Assembly (NCBI RefSeq): GCF_034702125.1
Contig: NW_026945742.1
Location: 1 to 64,000 of the forward strand
Direction: 5' to 3'
Length of the DNA: 64,000 nt
Source of the DNA: Engraulis encrasicolus
Lineage: Eukaryota > Chordata > Actinopteri > Clupeiformes > Engraulidae
In this document: positions 11,198 to 22,040 of the stretch, in pieces
How positions within the stretch are numbered: position 1 is the first letter of the stretch
How the letters are laid out: each line of letters opens with the position of its first letter
Position numbers and translations under genes: made by a program
Notes under the pieces: generated by a model
The model's input: only the letters and a program-made list of their open reading frames with translations
Told to the model about the DNA's origin: nothing
Database searches by the model: none

Positions 11198-12285
11198 GTC
11201 ATGCATAGTCCAGCAAGACTATATTACATTGCATTGCAGAGCAGAACAATGGCCTTCTAGAATGCTTGCTCGCACCTGCTCGTTAAGAATGGAATCTTGA
11301 GACAGTGACAGTTGAAATGGAATCCTTCACTGGCTGCACCTGTTGTGATTGACTGAAAGACACTTAGTATTGAGCCTTTAACAGGGGAGAAAATGAGAAT
11401 GAGTTTTTTGTCTTTACAACATCGTTGTAAAAAAACTAAAAGGAGTTGGCACGTGTCCTTTTCACAGATCGGAGTCATGCTTGTGATGTCTCTAACAGTC
11501 TTTGAATGAAGTTTATAGGTTAAATTTTTCAGGCACAAATGGACCTCCGTGTGGGACATGCGCTGATCTCTTGAAAAATGCACTTTTCCAAAGACTGGGA
11601 TTCTCCATAGAGCCAGGTCTGTTTTTTTTACAAACCTGCCATTTAAAAAGTATTGGGAGTTGGGAGATGAAACTTTCACAATTTGGAGACATCCCATAGA
11701 GCTCGCTAACAACGCGTCAACTAAACTTCTAGGTGAAAGTGTTGATGTTTTATGACCGAAAAAGCCTCCTACACTCTAATCTCTAGAGTGGCGGAACCTT
11801 GGTTCATGGAGGTTCCACCACTGTTTTCAATGGAGACCCAGGCTTTAACAAAATCGCCAAAAACGGGAAAACGACAAGAGACACGGAGAAGCCTATAACG
11901 AGACGCGATCTCCAAGCCGAGCCGGTCGTTTTAGTGTTTGAACGGTGTCTCTATCTCGAAAGGCCTAGGAGGAGATCCATTTTCTATTTTTACTGCTGCC
12001 CTGCACAAGACCAATAATAATAACTAGAAATGCATTCTCACAGAAAATGCTGGAAGCGGGCTTGCCTTTTGGGGCAGAGATGAAACAAAGTACTATTGAG
12101 AAAACAAAGCTAAAAGAAATCTTGGAAAAACTCCATCCACCCAGTCAGAAGTGATGGGCCAAACAATTCAGCCATCTTGGATTCAGCCATCTTGAAAGTG
12201 TTGTAGCTCTGAGTTTTGGGGATATACTAAATGACATACATGGTATTTTAAGTTGGCTAAGGAACACTGCATATGATAAAATTTT

Positions 12286-13105
12286 GAAAATCAACATGGC
12301 TTCGAGCGGGATTAGAACTCACAGCCTCCATATCTGTAATCCAACCCCTTTGCCATTGATATTAAATGACATACAATACATGATATTTGAAGTTGGCTAA
12401 GGAACACTGCATATGATATCATTTTGAAAATCAACATGGCTTCGACTGGGGTTCGAACCTCCAACCCCCATATCCCTAATTCTGCACATTTGCCATTCAT
12501 ACTAAATGACATACATGGCATTTTAAGTTGGCCAAGGAACACTGCATATGATATAATTTTGAAAATCAACATGGCTTTGACTGGGATTCGAACCCCCAAC
12601 CTCCATATCTGTAATCCAGCACATTTCCCATGCATACTAAATGACATACATGGCATTTTAAGTTGGCCAAGGAACACTGCATATGATATAATTTTGAAAA
12701 TCAACATGGCTTTGACTGGGTTTCGAACCCCCAACCTCAATATCTGTAATTCAGCACATTTGCCATCCATACTAAATGATATACATGGCATTTTAAGTCG
12801 GCCAAGGAACGCTGCATATGATATAATTTAGAAAATCAACATGGCTTTGACTGGGATTCGAACCCCCAACCTCCATATCGGTAATCCAGCACATTTGCCA
12901 TGCATACTAAATGACATACATGGCATTTTAAGTTGGCCAAGGAACACTGCATATGATATAATTTTGAAAATTAACATGGCTTTGACTGGGTTTCGAACAC
13001 CCAACCTCAATATCTGTAATTCAGCACATTTGCCATCCATACTAAATGATATACATGGCATTTTAAGTCGGCCAAGGAACGCTGCATATGATATAATTTA
13101 GAAAA
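12286..13105. repeat. 135-bp tandem repeat (copy in A-II)
   Basis: The motif GAAAATCAACATGGC or a close variant recurs at 12426, 12561, 12696, 12831, 12966 and 13101, always 135 bp apart, after a first unit of 140 bp at 12286. A-II has more units than A-I, so the array has changed length since the two copies diverged. Confidence 0.9.
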
Positions 13106-13112
13106 TCAACAT

Positions 13113-13193
13113 GGCTTCGGGTGGGATTTGAACCCTCAACCTCCATCTCTCTAATGCAGCGGCATGCATTACCACTAAGCCAAGCAGCTAATT
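13113..13193 (-). repeat. tRNA-like module in element A-II
   Basis: The minus strand shows TTGGCTTAGTGGTAATGC (A box) and GAGGGTTCAAATCCC (B box). The B box is close to canonical. It could act as an internal RNA polymerase III promoter, but that is only inferred. Confidence 0.5.
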
Positions 13194-14985
13194 GTCATAC
13201 ACAGTCCAGCAAGACTATATGACATTGCATTGCAGAGCTGAACAATGGACTTCTAGAATGCTTGCTCGCACCTGCTCGTTAAGAATGGAATCTTGAGACA
13301 GTGACAGTTGAAATGGAATCCTTCACTGGCTGCACCTGTTGTGATTGACTGAAAGACAGTTAGTATTGAGCCTTTAACAGGGGAGAAAATGATAATGAGT
13401 TTTTTGTCTTTACAACATCGTTGTAAAAAAACTAAAAGGAGTTGGCACGTGTCCTTTTCACAGATCGGAGTCATGCTTGTGATCTCTCTAACAGTCTTTG
13501 AATGAAGTTTATAGGTTAAATTTTTCAGGCACAAATGGACCTCCGTGTGGGACATGCGCTGATCTCTTGAAAAATGCACTTTTCGAAAGAATGGGATTCT
13601 CCATAGAGCCAGGTCTGTTTTTTTTACAAACCTGCCATTTAAAAAGTGTTGGGAGTTGGGAGATGAAACTTTCACAATTTGGAGACATCCCATAGAGCTC
13701 GCTAACAACGCGTCAACTAAACTTCTAGGTGAAAGTGTTGATGTTTTATGACCGAAAAAGCCTCCTACACTCTAATCTTTAGAGTGGCGGAACTTTGGTT
13801 CATGGAGGTTCCACCACTGTTTTCAATGGAGACCCAGGCTTTCACAAAATCGCCAAAAACGGGAAAACGACAAGAGACACGGAGAAGCCTATAACGATAC
13901 GCGATCTCCAAGCCGAGCCGGTCGTTTTAGTGTTTGAACGGTGTCTCTATCTCGAAAGGCCTAGGAGGAGATCCATTTTCTATTTTCTATTTTTGCTGCC
14001 CCTGCACAAGAGAACCAATAATAATAATAAATAAACAGGACTTAGAGATTACTATAATCGGGCCTTGCTCTGCAAGAGCTCTGCTCTTGCTCCGCAAGCC
14101 CGCTTAATAATAACTAAACAGGACTTAGAGATTACTATAAACGGGCCTTGCTCTGCAAGAGCTCTGCTCTTGCTCCGCAAGCCCGCTTAATTACATGTTT
14201 TGGTCCCCATGTTAAATTATAAAGGTACTGATTAATGTAGCAAGCAAAACTCATTGTAATTAATCACTTAAATCACTGTTTAGTGCGTTTTGCTTGGGGG
14301 TGTGCAGCGCGCTGCTTGTCTTGGGCACAGGTAAGGGGGTGTTTAAAAAAAAAAAGTTTAAGAACCGCTGACCTAGAGGTATAAAAGTATTCAAATTTAA
14401 TACTAATGTAAAGGTATAGATACTTGGGTTTAAAAATATTTATTTATAAATAAAATAATTTTATAATATATAATTGAAGATTCCGGTTCAAGTAATAGTT
14501 CAAAAGAATACACTTTATGAGCTACTTTTAAAGTAAAAAGTAAAAGTAATGAAAAGGGGGGAAATGCTGTTGAGGGTAATTTATTCATTGACTGTAAATT
14601 GTGTGAAAACAGAATGAAATAAGTCTACTGTATGGCTGGGGAAAGCATATGGTGTCATAACTGTATTTATGGTTTCACAAAAGTACCTGAACATTGCACA
14701 GAAGCTTGGTAGTGATTGAAAAAAACAACAACTTAATAACTGTAGTAGACTAGACCTCTGAAAATAAATGTGAATGCACTCTGGGATAGATAACAGTAGC
14801 AAAAATGATGTGGTCCAAACTGCCATGACAAGGTAAAAGTGTTAATCACAAAGAAAACGACATGGCAAGTTGATTATACTTTTGTGTTAACTTGGTTTCT
14901 GTTAATCAAAATATACACTCTAAGTAGACTCGGTCTCCTCGCGGACCTCGCCTCCTCTTCTGTCATTGGTCGAGGGTAAAAAGTA

Positions 14986-15093
14986 CACAGTAAATGTTGC
15001 GGTGTTAATTCAACACTTATAGAGTTCATTTAAGTCCAAATGATGTCAAATCAACTCTCTAAGTGTTAAATGAGCACTGCAGAATTTACTGTG
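14986..15093. mobile_element. 108-bp Tc1/mariner-type MITE
   Basis: Inverted termini CACAGTAAAT and ATTTACTGTG are flanked by TA on both sides (14984-14985 and 15094-15095). AACACTTATAGAG and CTCTCTAAGTGTT continue the inverted repeat. It is entirely non-coding. Confidence 0.75.
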
Positions 15094-15204
15094 TAGGCGT
15101 TACAGCCTCGTCACAGTTTCTGATAACACAGCTCATTTACAAGAAATCAGGCCACATAATGGGTGGTGTAGGATGCGCCCCTGGAGAAACACCCAGTTGA
15201 AGAC

Positions 15205-15535
15205 AGGGGCGTCGCCAGGCCTATTTTACAGGGGCACGTGTCTGGGTATTTATCTGCTGTGCCCCTGTCTGAGTTTCACCAAAACATCAAAAATAAAAAA
15301 ATAAAAAAAACAACCATGCTACCTTGGAATTTAGCTCAAGTTTAGCATATCAAGGGCGTCGCCAGACCTATTTTACAGGGGTTCGTGCCTGGGTATTTAT
15401 CTGCTGTGCTCTGGTATGAGTTTCACCAAAAGATAAAAGTAAAGCAAACAAAAAAAACAACAACCACACTGCCTTGGAATTTAGCTCAAGTTTAGCATAC
15501 CAGGGACAATGCCAGGCCTATTTTACAGGGGTACG
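15205..15535. repeat. ~148-bp tandem repeat, 2.3 units
   Basis: The block GGGCGTCGCCAG(G/A)CC followed by TATTTTACAGGGG begins at about 15207, 15354 and 15503 (the third copy is altered to GGGACAATGCCAGGCC). Each of the first two units ends GGAATTTAGCTCAAGTTTAG. No gene is associated. Confidence 0.75.
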
Positions 15536-15555
15536 TGTGTAGAGAAGGGGAGTAG

Positions 15556-15638
15556 AGTTGCCCAGGCGGGACTGGAACCCAGACCTTCTGGGGTAGTAAA
15601 CCGTGGCTCTGACCGCTACACCAAAGAGTCAGGCTCGT
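15556..15638 (-). repeat. tRNA-like (SINE-type) module
   Basis: The minus strand reads TTTGGTGTAGCGGTCAGAG (A box) and GGGTTCCAGTCCC (B box) at tRNA spacing. The acceptor stem does not pair, so this is a tRNA-derived repeat head and not a working tRNA. A C-rich stretch with CCCTCACA repeats follows (15660-15930), with no recognised gene. Confidence 0.5.
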
Positions 15639-15939
15639 TGGCATGTAAGGCAGAACACACCCACAACCCTAGTAATGGTCACTCCATCACACTGCCTTCC
15701 CCTTCGGGAAGCGCACCCGTGCGCTTCACACACTCATGGTGTCCCTCACACAACTGCCCATCATGCTTCTCCCATCCAGTGTGCCCCATCATCAATGCTT
15801 CACCTATCACTGAGGTCCCTCACACGGGGGTCACCAATCCTGGGGGTCCCTCACATGGAATTACGGCTCACACACCATGGGTACGCTTCCGATGGCCTCA
15901 CAATACCATCCCACCGCTGCCACTAAATGTTATAATGTA

Positions 15940-16660
15940 GAGTGTCGAGGGGTCTTAAGGCTATGGCACACAGATACGGCAGAGGCAAGCGGTGGATTTT
16001 CACCATTTATTTTTAGAGTCCACAGGTGAGAGGCAGTGAGCCAGTGACTAAATTAAAGAAACCCAACGAAAATGAAAACAGAAGATCCTAAAGTCTATTT
16101 ACAAAATGTACAAAAATAACTAGGCTATCATCAGCCAAAGTAAGAAAAAATAGCCTACATGGCAAAGAGTCACAGACTAAAACATCCTCACACAGCTGAG
16201 GTTCTGGAGCTCAAAGATGCATGTCTTCTTTCCATGGAGCTTCCAGACAATTGAAACTCTGACTCTGTGCATAAATATTTAGCGTTTCAGTGCTTGAGGA
16301 TCTCGGACCGTGATGTAATATGGGCAATGAGGCTATGACAAAATATTAAGGAAGATTAAAAAAAAAATGTTACAGTTGATACAATCTTTATATATTAATG
16401 GGAATATGTGTAATCCATTCCACAAGAAAACAAAGAATAGCTTATTATGAGTAGAATAAATTTTATTGTAATGCCAACATGGAATTTGTCAGGATTTTGT
16501 CTGAAATTTGTACAGCTGCATAGTGTAAAAACCATCTGTAAACAGACAACAGTGTAACTAATCTAACGTGAAAGAATAACATTTTTGTAGGCCTATAACA
16601 TGTTTGGACATTTGGTAGTTTTGCCAAGCTATTTTATGTAATTTACTTTATTGTATGTGT
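15940..16660. other. No gene recognised
   Basis: Unremarkable AT-rich sequence. No open frame, splice pattern or named repeat is supportable. Confidence 0.4.
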
Positions 16661-16734
16661 TTAGTTCAGGGGGTCGTCTTGCCTTGTGGGAGTTTCCATT
16701 TTGATTCCTGATACCACCAGAGAGGAGTGAATGA

Positions 16735-16862
16735 CCAGAGCCCTCCCTCCTCCCCTGTGACTGAGGTACCCTGAAGATATTGTATTTGTAGCCTCCCCTG
16801 TGACCTGAGCATATCAGTAGAGTAGCCTCTCCTGTGACTGAGGTACCCTGAGCATATCAAGT
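16735..16862. repeat. Minisatellite GACTGAGGTACCCTGAGCATAT, first cluster
   Basis: Several degenerate units built around CCCCTGTGACTGAGGTACCC and GAGCATATCAGTAG. The same family forms larger clusters at 20395-20642 and 21353-21545, so one minisatellite is scattered over about 5 kb. Confidence 0.7.
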
Positions 16863-18310
16863 AGTCATGGTGAATTGGGCAGAGTGCGCAAATCGACCAT
16901 TAATCACCTTTCTGTGCCCATCCAAAAAGCAGGTGCAGGACAAAGGGACAGATAATCACGGAAACAAAAAACGGCCGTGCATAGACATGTGCACACCTGT
17001 TGTGGTTTTTCTTAGGGTTGAAAACAAATAAGTAGGCTAAGAAAAAGCAAAACGGGAGCAAGTCTGCAAGACATTCAACTTTGATCCGTTTTGCTTTTTC
17101 TCTTATATTTTTCACCGTTGGTCATAGCTATTAAGCCTATCAGTAATAGGCAACAACATGTTATCACAATTTAAAACACCAATTTTGAGGCAGGCTACAT
17201 CATTAATTTATTCAATAGCCTATTTTTTTTTATTGTGCTTACTGCTTAGGCTATCAGAAAATAAATCCAGTGTTCTTTTCTGTACGATGACCAAAGAATG
17301 GATGACCGTTTGACAGCCGGCCGGAAGAGGTGAAGTCGACGGAATTTGCTCCCACCGGCCGCAAAACAGAACGTTGTCGTGGAATGTTGCGCATGCGCAG
17401 TTCAAAAATAGCATAAAGAAAAACGCTGTTTTAAAGTGTTTCTTTCATGTATGCGGTCATTCTAAGACTGCCTTTAGAACCAGTTTTTTCACCGCGATTC
17501 CAACCATATGAGATTTGTACCGTTCAGTTGTCCCACTTTTGATTTCCCCATTAACTCCCCATTCAAGAAAGTCTTACTAATCTGAATTAGAAGCCCCGAC
17601 GCGTAGCCAATATGGCCGCCGAGTGATCGATGTCCCCTTAGCAACAGTATCTCTGTTGTAGTGTGGTAAATATGCAAAATAACAATGAACATGAAAAAAT
17701 CACACTATTCATTTGAATCCACTATGCTATGAACATGGACCATTATCTCATTGCCACATCAACTTCATGGAAATTGTACGACCAGTTGGTTGGGTGCCAT
17801 TATGGATTTTTGATACGTTTTTTTTTTGACAAAATAATGTGCAAAAATGTATTTTGCAGAAAAAATGTGCAAAAATTCTCATGATATAATACAGAAATGG
17901 ATTCCCTGACCATGAAAACATATGAGTAGACAGCAGAAATACAGCTGTACTCCTTTCACAACAGGAGATATGACAAATTGTAGTGTATGGGACTGTCCGG
18001 CGGCCATCTTAGATTTGTAATGTGAAGAAGCTGGAAAAAAAGGCAAGAAATACATTTTCCTCACCATGAATCACCAAACTGAGGACAAAGGGCAACCAAC
18101 AGCTTTTCAGAAATGCATACAACAACCAAAAATCTATGCCTATATCTATATAAGGAAAGTGTGGGGTTTTTTTACACTTAAACTTGAAAACGGGTCAAAA
18201 ATGACCCAAACACAACAGAAGGGTTAAATAACTAATGTACACCAAAATAAACCATGCAAAATAAGCAATGTTCCCATGAGGTAACAACTACATTATAATG
18301 TAATATGTAT
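16863..18310. other. No gene recognised
   Basis: Minus-strand frames of 60-70 codons occur (for example 16900-17115) without recognisable domains. Motifs such as ATATGGCCGCCGAG occur near 17610. Nothing can be assigned. Confidence 0.4.
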
Positions 18311-18460
18311 GGAATAGCGGCCGACGAGCTGTCCCGATATCAAGGGAAATAATGGACGAGGCGGAGCGTTCTAACCAGCCCGACGGCGCAGCCGAAGGGC
18401 TGTTCGCTTCGCCAAGTCCATTTTCCCTTGATATCGGGACACCTCGAAGGCCGCTATTCC
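18311..18460. mobile_element. 150-bp near-perfect palindrome
   Basis: The left arm GGAATAGCGGCC...TGTCCCGATATCAAGGGAAA is mirrored by the right arm TTTCCCTTGATATCGGGACA...GGCCGCTATTCC, with a 40-50-bp GC-rich loop (GAGGCGGAGCG...). It is likely a MITE. No target duplication is evident. Confidence 0.65.
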
Positions 18461-18638
18461 GCTGATCACCCGGTTACCAGCATTTAAGTATTAATTTATT
18501 AATATGTTGATCTAAGGCTTCGTGAGAAAGTAGATTCACCACTGCGCTTGGTACGTTACTATGGGCACCACTTCCTAATCTTGTGAGACACGCCTCTATC
18601 GGAGGCATGTAAGGACGCGCGCAGAATGTTGGGGTGAC

Positions 18639-19270
18639 TTGACAACCAAATGCGATAGAATTGACGACTGGGTTTTGAGCCCTATCTCACGCCTTTCGTA
18701 AAGTCTTCACGAAAATAATAGAGTAATTTTCGTGGTGCATTCACGTTATTGGCCGCCTTTCGTAAAGTCTTCACGAAAATAATAGATTAATTTTCACGCT
18801 GCCTATTCACTTGAATTGCCCCACTACTGCTATGGTTATCCAAACGTCCGCAGGGGCGGGGAGGGGGTGCTGACAGAACACTGCTGATACACTCGTCACT
18901 AATTCGACGCCCTTTCGGTACTTACGCCTTATGTCCCCTAAACCTAAACCTAAGCTAACCCTAACCTTAACCCTACTTAACCCTAAACCTAAACCTAACC
19001 CTAACCCTGACCTTAACCCTAACCTTGACCCTAAACCTAACCCTAAATTGCTTGTTTGAAATGTTTGATTACCATGTGGCAACAGTCGGGCAATTCAAGT
19101 GAATAGGCAGCGTGAAAATGAATCTATTATTTTCGTGAAGACTTTACGAAAGGCGGGCAATAACGTGAATGCACCACGAAAATTAAGCTATTTTTTTTCG
19201 TGAATACTTCTCGAAATGAGTGAGATACGGTTGGGGTTTTTGACTTGAAAACCAGATGCAATAGAATTAG
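18639..19270. mobile_element. Element with ~190-bp inverted repeats around telomere-like DNA
   Basis: The left arm at about 18639-18823 (including CTTTCGTAAAGTCTTCACG, twice) is the complement of the right arm at about 19088-19270 (CGTGAAGACTTTACGAAAG). The right end continues with three copies of a unit with CTTGAC, CAACCAGATGCGATAGAA and ACTAGTAACGG (to about 19355). The centre holds telomere-type repeats. No protein is encoded. Confidence 0.7.
18939..19048. repeat. Interstitial telomere-like repeats
   Basis: About 110 bp of degenerate CCCTAA/CCTAAA units (CCTAACCCTAACC, CCTTAACCCT, CCTAAACCTAAACCTAA) on the plus strand lie within the inverted-repeat element. The vertebrate telomere repeat is TTAGGG. 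This is an internal array, not a chromosome end, since unrelated sequence continues on both sides. Confidence 0.85.
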
Positions 19271-19359
19271 TAACGGGGTCTTGACTACACAACCAGAAGC
19301 GATAGAACTAACGACGCGGTCTTGACTAGACAACCAGATGCGATAGAACTAGTAACGGC

Positions 19360-20380
19360 ACTTCGCCAGAAAGTTAGAAAAGACAATGTGCTTGCAGCAG
19401 TTCCGCGAGTACTTGGCCCTGATAGGTCAGTGGTGTTCTATTCTTCTACCCTACCGCGAAGTTTGAAGGAAAAGGAAAAACACGACGATGCGGTTGACTT
19501 GGCAGGAAATCACTGGAGTTTACTTGACAGGGAGAAGAGAAACTGTGTTTTATTTCAGTAGTACAACTCCCAAAAAACAATTAAAATATCCATAAAAGGC
19601 CATCATGAAAATGATATAACTTTGGTAGTAGCAAAGAAGCCTCTTTGTTCGTTTGTAGTGTGGCAGCTAGCTCATTAAAACAGGGTTCGCTAATGTCCTG
19701 TAGAGTTTGAATGGGTTTGGCTGACAGTTGCTAAGCTAGCTGTTAATTATGGCCATTAGATATCTATTGTATTTAAAAACAGCTTTTGTTTGGCATTTTA
19801 ACCACCTGAACTGTAAAACATGAATAAAGAGAGAATCTTGTATGCTATCATTCATGTCTAATTACGCCACAACTTTTAAAATGAATAGCAAGAAGCATCT
19901 TTGTTAGTGGTAGAATTACGTTTCAGGTGGCTAGTCAACTAGCTTTGAGTTTGTAATGACTGATTTAGCTGGATAGCTACTACTAGGCCCCAGGTGTGAA
20001 TGGCCATTCAGGCTGTCTATTGTCTTTTAAAACGGCGTTTGTTTGGCATTTAATCTCATGTAATACTTGACTAAAAAGAAACTGATGTTGTACCATCTAA
20101 TTATGCCCCAACTTTTAGAAGTAGGCTGCTAGTGGAATATTACGTTTTAGATAGCCAGCTGGCTAGCTTTGTGATTAATTCTGGGCTCAACTGAATGAGT
20201 TAGTTCGCCCCCTGTTGTCACGGAGGTGAATTGACGTCATCAACATCGTTGAATTCTCGGTGAGAAAAAAACACCACGCCCTTTCCTGCATTTGCACGCA
20301 GGACGACTATGAGGAATATACCCCCCGCTGACAGTACGTCTATGCTTTACCCCAAGTCTGCACAGTATGACTATGTATCA
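19360..20380. other. No gene recognised
   Basis: Two loosely similar halves (about 19600-19860 and 19890-20200), both with AGCTAGCT-type sequence, TTTAAAAC(A/G)GC and GTTTGGCATTTAA, suggest an old local duplication. No coding signal. Confidence 0.4.
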
Positions 20381-20394
20381 GGCTTAAGGCACCG

Positions 20395-21545
20395 TGAACA
20401 TAGTAGCTCCCCCCTGTGACTAAGGTACCCTGAGCATAGTAGCTTCCCCTGTGGGTACCCTGAGCATAGTAGCTTCTTCCCCCTGTGACTAAGGTACCCT
20501 GAGCATAGTAGCTTCCCCTGTGGGTACCCTGAGCATAGTAGCTTCTTCCCCACTGTGACTAAGGTACCCTGAGCAGCATAGTAGCTTCCCTACTGTGACT
20601 AAGGTACCCTGAGCAGCATAGTAGCTTCCCCACTGTGACTAAAGGGGGATTCATACTTGGCGTGACTGGCGCTAGCCTCCTTCATACTTCACTCGCGACC
20701 TCACTCGCGACCTCACTCGCGCCGTCACGTGACCCAAAATGACATCACACGCCGTGGCGCGAGCTGCCGTGGCGCGACGTCGTGCACCCCACATTTTTTG
20801 TAACTTGTCGTGCGCCACCAGCGACCATGCAGGTAGGCAGACAAAGCAGGAGTTGCGAAGATAGGCTACAACTACTGTAGGCTACTACAGAATGGATCCT
20901 GCATCATTTTGAGGATAATAAAATGTCCTAGAGAGTTATTTTATCTTCTCTCTTAAATGTTGTTCAGTGAAACAATTGTTTACTTTGTTCAGAAGCACGT
21001 TGTGTTCGGCAATCTATTTATAAATTCTGCCGCCAGAACAATGCTCTCACATGGTCTTGGAATGATCTGGCAATGTAGGCTACAACAAAAAATATATGTT
21101 TCAATGTGGTAAGTCACAAGTCAGACGTTCAGTAGCCCTACAGCAGCCGTGTTTGGCTCTCTATTTTATACATCCGTAGAACTCACGCTGCGAGTTGCGA
21201 AAGATACTGCCGTTTCTCTCATGAACAGCAGAGGGCACTTCCGACAATGCGAGCGAAAGAAGTATGAATAGTCTGGCGGAAGTGATGACGTCATTAATGG
21301 TTCTCGCGCCAAACGCGCCAAAGTGCGCACGTGAAGTATGCAGAGCCCATAAGGTACCTTGAGCATAGCTCCCTCCTGTGACAGAGGTACCCTGAGCATA
21401 GTAGCTTTTTCCCTCTGTGACTAAGGTACCCTGAGCATAGTAGCTCCCCCCTGTGGGTACCCTGAGCATTACCCCCCCCCCCCCCACCCCCCCTGTGACA
21501 GAGCTACCCTGAGCATAGTAGCTTCCTCTGTGACAGAGGTACCCT
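20395..21545. repeat. Minisatellite GTGACTAAGGTACCCTGAGC, main array split by a transposon
   Basis: Units of about 35-40 bp (CCCTGTGACTAAGGTACCC followed by GAGCATAGTAGCTTC) run from 20395 to 20642 and resume from 21353 to 21545. The break is the Harbinger-like element at 20643-21349. A C-rich run at about 21471-21492 lies in the second half. Confidence 0.85.
20643..21349. mobile_element. PIF/Harbinger-like non-autonomous element
   Basis: A 707-bp insertion in a minisatellite unit. It is flanked by TAA on both sides (20640-20642 and 21350-21352), and the interrupted unit reads GTGACTAA then GGTACC across the break. The ends are imperfect inverted repeats (AGGGGGATTCATACTT against AAGTATGCAGAGCCCA). 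The 3-bp TAA duplication is typical of PIF/Harbinger. No transposase frame, and GC-rich ends with CACTCGCGACCT repeats. Confidence 0.65.
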
Positions 21546-21753
21546 GATGTCCCAACACACTGCTCTCCTGACCATCTGTCAGGCTGCCCTGTGGTTTACA
21601 AGTACATTGAATTTTATTTGGTACCATTTTATTGCTGCCTTAAATATGGCTTCTGTTAGGCTAACTATGCATTGCAGACACAGATAAAAAGATAAGTTAA
21701 CTAATATTCTACAAGATAAACAATTTCCTGAAATAAGGTGGACTGTTTCTTAA

Positions 21754-21920
21754 CCCCTTAATGCACGCCGTACCTCCTGTGGCACGCTGTAATAGACATT
21801 GAAAGTTAACTACTATAGTACTACACTAGTATGACTTGACACGGGGCCTTTAGAAATACATTACGACTTGGTCATTGGCATTCTGATAACAGATAATTTA
21901 TAATGCCATGTCTTAAGGGG
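21754..21920. mobile_element. TTAA-flanked MITE
   Basis: Termini CCCCTTAATGC and ...TCTTAAGGGG are inverted, each bordered by TTAA (21750-21753 and 21921-21924). TTAA target sites are used by piggyBac- and Kolobok-type transposases; which one is not determinable. It lies just upstream of the SNTX-like gene. Confidence 0.55.
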
Positions 21921-22040
21921 TTAAGAGAAGTTTGTTGTTTATGAACTGTGTGCTGTAGCGTGCTGTGTATTTCACTTTATCTTGACTTTCACTTTCCCTT
22001 AACCCCTGCTAGGCAACAGGTGCAGAATTGTGCATGAAGA

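Larger units (their letters stand above)
12024..14107 (-). mobile_element. Helentron-like element A-II, nested in A-I
   Basis: On the minus strand it starts TTAAGCGGGCTTGC (ending at 14107 in window coordinates) and ends with the hairpin, ATTT, CTAG (12024) and then T. It sits between AA and TAATAA of A-I's tail, and the 83 bp at 14108-14190 are the displaced terminus of A-I. The body is nearly identical to A-I, including the 135-bp array, the tRNA-like module and the block at 13250-13980. It lacks the 6.4-kb insertion, so it preserves the empty site at 12343-12347. Confidence 0.75.
3879..14190 (-). mobile_element. Helitron/Helentron-like element A-I (outer copy, interrupted)
   Basis: Read on the minus strand it starts TTAAGCGGGCTTGC after ...GTAA and ends CTAG followed by T. 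It has no target-site duplication in the hAT. Eight nucleotides before the 3' end is the hairpin GCATTTTCTGTGAGAATGC (8-bp stem with one wobble, 3-nt loop). A hairpin followed by CTRR and T, with no duplication, is the Helitron 3' signature. A-I is the pieces 3879-4203, 10617-12023 and 14108-14190, interrupted by the long-inverted-repeat element (4204-10616) and by A-II (12024-14107). No Rep/helicase frame is seen, so it is non-autonomous. The superfamily name is inference from termini only. Confidence 0.7.
3739..14370. mobile_element. Second hAT copy, split by a 10.3-kb nested insertion
   Basis: The left part (3739-3878) begins CAGTGGTTCTTAAC after ACCTAGAG (3731-3738). The right part (14191-14370) ends AAGAACCGCTG before ACCTAGAG (14371-14378). 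Joined, the two parts match the 314-bp hAT at 1287-1600, and the break falls where copy 1 reads CCAAATTACATG. Everything from 3879 to 14190 is therefore later insertion. Confidence 0.9.

Noticed and set aside
10547..13101. Several 77-184-codon frames on both strands (for example 10547-11101, 12312-12791, 12424-12831)
   Set aside because: They run through a 135-bp tandem repeat; 135 is divisible by three, so frames stay open by period alone. The motifs are tRNA-like and non-coding.
18939..19048. Chromosome end
   Set aside because: The telomere-type repeats are degenerate, short and flanked by unrelated sequence on both sides, inside an inverted-repeat element.
20395..21545. Regularly spaced repeats considered as a CRISPR array
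   Set aside because: The units are directly joined minisatellite copies without unique spacers of constant size, no cas genes are present, and the DNA is eukaryotic.
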